This document shows positions 53,521-60,500 of a stretch of 64,000 nt of DNA, piece after piece; positions within the stretch are counted from its first letter, which is position 1; each line of letters begins with the position of its first letter. The translations under genes were made by a program, and so were the position numbers. This stretch comes from Symbiodinium natans. Lineage: Eukaryota; Sar; Dinophyceae; Suessiales; Symbiodiniaceae. The DNA lies in the NCBI GenBank assembly GCA_905221605.1, contig CAJNDS010001002.1, positions 451,337 to 515,336 of the forward strand. Reading direction: 5' to 3'. The notes under the pieces are model-generated. The model worked only from the letters and a program-made list of their open reading frames with translations, did no database searches and was not told where the DNA came from.

Positions 53521-54539
53521 CTTGTCCGGAACTCAAGAAGGATTTTCCGGAGCCTCCCCTGCGAGGTTTTGGGATCGTAGGGAAGCAGGCATTGGGGGCG
53601 GAGGTTCTGCGGTCCTTGAGGCTGGACGCGGTTCGTTCCATCGATGATGCCAGCATTAGAGGGATGCTGGACGAACCGTCACGACCCCTCTGGGACCATG
53701 AGGGTCTGTGCATCTGCGGCAAGCGGACCTACCTGTTTTCTCGCTGCCCCGCCTGCATCGAGAAAGAGGCAGTCGATACCTCGGTAGAGATAGCCGAGCG
53801 GGAGGAGCCCGAACCTCCGCTTGAGGGCGACCTTGAGGCCCATGAGGTGGGCCTAGAGGTCAACTCCGTCCTTGCAACTTTGGATAGGACAGGAGGTTTA
53901 GTTAGGGTTAGGTCCTCAACCATCCAGCAATGGGCGGTAGGGTTCAGGACTACGCCCAAAGATGCTCCAGTTCCCACAGCATATGGCATGCTGAGTGGGA
54001 AGATATGGAAGAAGAGCCATTCCATGAAGCTCAGCCTCGGCTCCCAGCACAAGGATCTTTCCAAGTGGGGCGATGTGAAGCCTTACTGGACCACGTGGGT
54101 GGCTAGAGAAGATGGTGCTGTGGTGGCGGGGCACAACTGCTCGCCCTTGAATGTGGTTCAAGGCGACATCGTCGTGCATTGGTCGTCAGTAGTGAACTGG
54201 CACGGCCACAGACATGTCGTGAATGAGCAGTGTGAAGTGCTCTGGAGGTCTAATGGCAAAGAGGTTGCCTTAGACCCCTCCTTCGGCAAGCTGATAGCCC
54301 TTGTGGGTAGGGTTACTCAGGTCGTTGGCTGGCGGGCAACCGGAGAAGCTTCGGATCCCCGCAGTTCTACCCGGCAGGCGTCAAGGGTCCTTGCTCAATT
54401 CTCTTCGTCCAACGAGGGCGTAGAAGGGCATTGGACCGCGGGCGCTATCAGTCGCGGAAAGAATGCCAATGAGTGCAAGCTGAAGGGTAGAGTTTTGGCG
54501 TTTTGGGTGAGGAGCACAAGGGCCCTGCAGTGGTTCTAG
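53490..54539 (+). CDS. Pol linker segment 3 with zinc ribbon
   Basis: Third -1 shift. The coherent protein begins around LEVAEACPELKKDFPEPPLR. It contains a likely zinc ribbon, C-I-C-G-K-R-T then S-R-C-P-A-C, at about 53707-53757, an acidic stretch, and a beta-rich region (IWKKSHSMKLSLG; DVKPYWTTWVAREDG). I do not recognise the beta-rich region. The frame runs into LKGRVLAFW and is replaced by the integrase frame near 54490. Confidence 0.6.
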   Translation, partial: TQQGHLEVAEACPELKKDFPEPPLRGFGIVGKQALGAEVLRSLRLDAVRSIDDASIRGMLDEPSRPLWDHEGLCICGKRTYLFSRCPACIEKEAVDTSVEIAEREEPEPPLEGDLEAHEVGLEVNSVLATLDRTGGLVRVRSSTIQQWAVGFRTTPKDAPVPTAYGMLSGKIWKKSHSMKLSLGSQHKDLSKWGDVKPYWTTWVAREDGAVVAGHNCSPLNVVQGDIVVHWSSVVNWHGHRHVVNEQCEVLWRSNGKEVALDPSFGKLIALVGRVTQVVGWRATGEASDPRSSTRQASRVLAQFSSSNEGVEGHWTAGAISRGKNANECKLKGRVLAFWVRSTRALQWF

Positions 54540-57500
54540 AGCTCGTCAGCCATAGCCCCATCCTGTGCATTTGGGACCATTCCTCAACCAAGGTCAAGGT
54601 CGAGTTTAAGGGCGGTGTTCCGTCTTTGAGCCTGATCGCGGAGGAGGACGAAAATCGTCGTGAGCAGCTTGCGGTCGAGGCAAGGGACGCGGCGAACATT
54701 TCGGAGTTCCGAGTCACGGGATCCCTTCGTACGGCGTGGTACGAGGGTCAGCGGCGCGATCCCTCATTGGCGGGCTCGATTCGCAAGCCAGAGCCGCCGA
54801 TGGTGATATCCGGAGACGGGTTGCTTGAGCGCGAGGTGACCCTCAGGACGGGTCAAACCGTCGTTGTCCCAGTGGTTCCCAACGGGGCTGCGGGCGCGAA
54901 TGGAGTGACCTGGCGCCGCGCTTGCTACAATTCAGTCCACTGCGGAGTCCTTGGGGCTCATAGGTCCGCTGAGGTTACCATCAAGCTGCTAGAGAGGGCA
55001 GTCTGGTGGCCCGACTTAGAGAAAGATGTGCGGACCTGGGTCGCCAAATGTCTCGCTTGCATTAAGGGCCGCTCTCGACCGACGAAGGTCGAGGCTCGTG
55101 CGGTCAAATGTGGCGCCGAGACATGCTGGCAGGAAGTCAGCGTGGACTGTGAAGGTCCGAACCGAGAGGACAGGGAAGGGCATAGGTACTCGCTTACGTA
55201 CTTCGATTGCCTCAGTCATGCTGTCCTCCTCGAGCCGATGAGGTCTCTGACTCATGCTGAAGTCAGGAGGGCGTTCGTGCGCTGTGTGCTTCGCAGCAGG
55301 ACGATCCCGAGCCTCATCAGGTCGGATAGAGGGCCAGAGTTCAAGAATGCGCTCATGGCAGAACTCAGCGCTATGCTTGGGACCGAGTGGCGGTTCAGCG
55401 CGCCCTTGCGGCCTTGTGAGTTGGGCGCAAACGAGCGAGTCCACCAAGAAGTTCAAAAGGTGCTGGGGGCGGTCGTCAGACAAGTCGGCGCCTCCCTTTC
55501 CGAAGCTTGGTCGGATTGGCTCGTGGTGGCGGAGTACGTCATAGATAACACTCCGGGACCCCACGGGTATACCCCGAGGGACCTAGAGCGGAGCTGGTCG
55601 CTCGCTCTACCACTTGAAAAGGACGTCCTGCGGGACGCCTTGCAGTTCGAACCCATCTCTGATTGGGCTCGGAGCCAGTTCAAGCAGTTCTCGGAACTAG
55701 CTGCTGCGGTCCGAGAGCACTGGACGCGGTCTTCAGAAGCGCGGGCGAAACTTGCAAATCGCCATAGGCGCACTGTGGACCTTAAGCCAGGCGACCGAGT
55801 GGTCTGGAACGCTCCGAGGGCCCGTTCAGAGGGGGCGGGGCGTGTGCCTTGGAAACCGGGTCTGACCGGCCCCTGGCGCGTGTTGGAAGTCAAGGGCCAC
55901 AGGCTCACCTTGGAGCCCGTGTCGATGGAGTCGGGGGGTACTTCTTCCGCCCGGCGCGGCCCGATGGAGGCGCACGCAGAAGACTGCATTCTTGTTCCTG
56001 CGGATGCAGATGGCGCGGAATCCCGCGAGCCGGTCGTCTTTGAGGACGATGGAACCGGCGGGGACGGCTCGTCTCGCCCCAGCTTAGGGCAACAGGTTCA
56101 AGGCGACGCCAAGCAAGTGGAGTTCACGCTGACCAGGCGCGGGAGGGACTTCGTCCTCCGCCTTGGTGACCGCATTGCCTATCGGGGTGTAGGTGGAGGC
56201 CCGAAGGTGTGCAGGTTAGGACGGGTCACGCAGGTAGATGCTGCCCGTGCGCAGGTCGGCGTGCACCGCTATCTCCCCGACGCCAGCGGGGTTCGCGTCA
56301 AATGGCGGCTCGCATACATCGCCGAGGACGGTGCGCTCACGCTTTCAGAGGGGACTCGTCCGGCCCACGAAGCGGTTTCCGTCAGGGAGATCATTTCCAA
56401 GATCGACCTGAACCGCGACGGCGTGCTTGCTGCAGCCTCGGCCAGAAAGTTGGACAAGGGGGCGTACTCGTTGCAGGACAGGACGCTCGAGAGAGCGTCT
56501 CGCACCAGCACGGGTGTGCTCTCGATCCGAGAGGCCCTCGCGGACCTCTTGGTCGCGGAACCCCGCGTGTTGCAGCCTAGGACTTCCCCCGAGACGGGTG
56601 CTGTCGAGAGTTGGTTCCGGCAGTATTTCCTTGGAGGGGTTGCCGATGTCTTAGAGGTTGCTTGGGGTGACGCGGTCGTCTCCGACGCGGCTAGGAGGCA
56701 CGGGTACAGGGTTGTTCCCGCTTTTGCGCAAGGCAAGCAGGCCTACGGGATCACCTGGAACCTGGCCGCAGAAGAGCACTTAGAGGCCATTAGCGGCGCT
56801 GTTCTGCGCACAGGGCCGAAGGTGCTCGTGATTGGGCTTGAGGGCAAGAATGTGCCCCGGGCTTTCCTCCAACTAGTCGTCCGGTGTGCGCAGGAACGCA
56901 CGCGCGCGGGCGCCCACGTCGCGCTGCGTTTGCAGGCACAGAAAGGCGAGTGGGAACCCTGGCGGCTAGAGGAGTGGGGCGCCTTGTTTGGGACGCTCGC
57001 AGAGCCGCGCTGGCCTTGGGCTTTCGTGCGGGCTGACATGTGCCAGTTCACGCGGGCCAGTGGCCGCGGCAACCTCGTTGAGAGCGGGGCCCTGTGGCTC
57101 GCCGATTTCAGCTTAGAATCGGTAGGTTTGAGGTGTAGTAGGCCGGATGCGTTAGGCGCAGTGCAGCACAAGCACGTTGAGCGCGCGCAAGCCGACTACA
57201 ACCTCATAGGGGCGGCTTTCTGCGCATCGCTCCAGGACCTTGGTCTGAGGGGCGCAGAAGAGCTGTGCACCGCTGCAGTTGAAAGCTTTCCAGCCACTGC
57301 GGGTGCTGATAGCGCCGCGGCTGCGCCACAGCCCTCTCCAGTCGTTCCCCTCCCGGACGTGCGCTCGGGCGAGGACCTCACGCCAGCAGAGCGTGCGGAG
57401 CTGGATAAGGAGGTGGATAAGTACGCCGCTGAGAAGGAAGCGTTTTGGCGGACCAAGGCGGACGCCAAGGACTGGGATTCCGTCCGGGCTGACCTTGAGG

Positions 57501-60500
57501 TCTATGCTCTTGCGGGCGAGAAGGTCGCGGAGGATCCTAGGCGCACCGAGGCCTATAGAGACCTCGTATGGTCGGGTTTCAAGATCGAGCCTGGACCAAC
57601 CAGACCAGGGCTGACCGATGCTGACATCGCAGCCGTCAGGGAGGTCATACGGCGAAAGGCCGCTGGGTTCTGGGTGGAGGACACCACCAGGACCACGGTC
57701 AGGAAGTTCGCCCATGACTGCATCCCCACCGGGCCGCCGGTCTCGTCCCAGCCTCACAGTCTGAGGGGCGAGTCCGCGCAATGGGTCGACGACAAGCTTG
57801 AAGAAGAATGCAAGCGGGGTCAGTTGATCCGCGGCAGCTCGGCTTGGGGATCTGCGCCGTTTCCGACCAAGGAAATGCCCAGCTACAAGCGGCATAGGAA
57901 GCGACGCTTGGTGGTTGACTACCGCCGTGTGAATGCCCGAATTAAGCGCTCCACGTACTATTGTCGGCGGGGTAGCGATGTGCTCGCCGCCGCAGTGGGT
58001 TCGGTTTGGTATACCTTCGTGGATGCGGTTAGTGGGTTTAATCAGATTAGGAACACCAAGCGTGCTCGCGAGGTGTTGGCCATTGTGGCAAGATCAGGGA
58101 AATATCTCCCTGTCGGCCTCACCTTTGGCCCGATTAACGGCCCAGATGATTTCAACTTTGTGGTTGATAGGGCCTATGCCCCCGGCAGAGGTAGGCGCCT
58201 TAAGTATACTAAGGAGTGGATAGCCTACGTGGATGATCTTACTGTTAGGACGGGTAGGGTCATTGATGGGCAGTTTTTCACTGATGCCCAAGCCGAGGGG
58301 GCGGTGCGCGAAGCGTGCGCCAAGGGGGCAGTCGCGGCTCCGCAGAGCGCGTCGTCTGCTCTTGAAGCCTTAGGCGTTCGCGGTGCGCACAACTCCAAGC
58401 GCGCGAACCATGACGCGGCGCGCTCAGACCAGAATCACCCCACGCGCGTTCTGATGCTCAGGATGTTGGGGCTGTTCGGGTGTTTCTGTGTTCAGGGCGG
58501 GTGTTTTTGGGGCGGGCCGTTTCCCAGGTCGCCGGTCTGCGGGCAGAAGGATTTTTCGTCGTTCGTCGCGTGCAGCTTCGTTCGTTTGTCCCGCAGCCAG
58601 TGTCTTGCAAGCAGGCCTAGAGGTTCGGTCCAAGGTCGAAGCAGAAGCCGTAGAAGCCTTAAAGCCCAGACCTTAAGAAAACTCCCCAAACCCCCGCCGC
58701 AGCGGTTCAAGTGTGTTGTAGAGTCTAGGGTAGGTAGTCCCTCCCCGCGTTCGTGCCTGTGCACTGCGCCCCGCTGCGGGTCGCGACCAGACCGCGCGGG
58801 AGCGACCGATCGGTCGCCCGGACCTTCGTGGTCAACCACAAGGCCCCGCTGCGGGCCGTGCCCTGGCCGCGCGGGAGCGGCTGCCTACCACTACTGCACA
58901 CCGGCCCCTTGCAGCGGGCCGTGTCCTGGCCGCTCAAGGGCGCGTCAGGTTTCCCTCGCCCATCGGAGGTCCAGCAAAGCCGCGGGCCTCAGTGCCGCGA
59001 TGGGTGGAGGAGGGTCGAAGGGCAGGGGCAAGAGCAAGAGCCCAGGCCCTAAGGGCCGGAGGGGCCCGCCCACGATTGACGACGTGCAGCGCAGGCTAGT
59101 CCGATGCATGCGGCACGGCGAAGCTGGTTGCAGAGGCCGGTTCGCTCCGGGCGGCCTCTACCCGGTTGGTGAGTTGATCGAGCAACTCGGCATCACCATC
59201 AACCAGTACAACCAGGCGGTCGCGCACGACGCCAACCAGCGGAAGCCGAGGTTAGATACCTCGCACGCTGGCTTCCTGCGTGCCTTCCAAGGCCACTCGG
59301 CCGATTGCGGCCATCCTATGGGGTTCATGATGGAGGGTCTAAGTGAGACCGCCATCAACGATCTTATAGACCGGTATGGCCCGGCCATGTGGCACGGCAC
59401 GGACCACTACGTCCTAGGCCACTGCCCCACGCAGTGGGAGGACGGGAGACGCGGGTTCCGCCGCGGATCGACTTGCATAGTCGAAGTCCGGCTGGCGGTC
59501 CTGCGGGACGCCGGAGTGCCTATCTATTCGGGAGCGGATGGGGTGGCTCTCACTGGCCAGATTAGAGCCACCGGCATCTCCCGCATCTGGGCACTTTTCA
59601 AAGGCTCGCCTGTTTACTCGGTCTTAATTGCTGAGTTAGAAGTGGATCGGTTGATCCAGCATGTCGACCTAAGGAGTTTAGGCGACGCCAGTGCGGGCCC
59701 CCACCCGCCGTTGGGGCGAGGACCGAGACTGGGCACGGTCCAAGCGTCCCAAGCTGCTGCGGCCAGCAGTGGCGCGGCGAGCTCCTCGACGGTTGTGCTG
59801 GCCCCTGCGGGCCGTGTCATGGCCGCGGGGGCCGCCCAACCTGTTACCCCTCCTAAGGCCGCGCCTAAGGCCAAAGGGCGTCCCTCAGGGACTCCTAGGA
59901 CTTCGATCGTTCCTGCGAAGCCCAAGGTGTACCCTAGGCGCAACGTCCCTGGCCCCAATGTCCTCGAGGCCGAAGACTCGCTCGAGGAAGAGGCAGCCCA
60001 AGAAGCTGAAGGTGTCGAGGAAGATAGTTCCAGCTCGGATCTTCCCGACACGCGGGCGCCTCCAGCCGCGGTCAAGGTGAAGGAGGACGAGGAGCCCGCT
60101 GATGGGGCCCGTGCCGAGAGCACAGAGGAAGGGTTCCTCGAGCTTGGCCAAACGGTGGTCAGCAGCGCGAAGGAGTACCTCGCGCGGTCCGAAGCTCTTC
60201 TGAGAGCGCAAAAGCTCCAGTCGAAGATACTGGAGGTGGCGGGAACCGCGATGGTGAAGCTAGAGAAGATCACCAAGCGTGAGGAATCCCTCAAAACACT
60301 GCGCCGAGAGGGAGAGAGTCGGGCGGCCGGGGAAGGCGCCGACGGGGAAGAGGTGTCTGACGATGGTCAGGACGCCCCCGGGGTCGCGGGGTCGAGCAGT
60401 TCCGCCAGGCCTTCAGGAGGCGGGACCGCCCAGTCCGCCCCGGCCCCAGAGGAGCCTCGCCCCAACGCTGACGGCCACTATGGATGCTCAGCTCCTGGAT

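Larger units (their letters stand above)
58400..58999. other. Open but non-coding-looking spacer with a hairpin cluster
   Basis: Although open in the long frame, residues 1300-1499 read as Cys/Arg/Pro/Ser-rich noise with GPCPGR repeated, which comes from hairpins at 58770-58800, 58845-58875 and 58907-58939. A fourth, with a 6-nt loop, is at 58981-58999 and ends one base before an in-frame ATG at 59000. This looks like an intergenic leader before a second translation unit. Confidence 0.45.
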
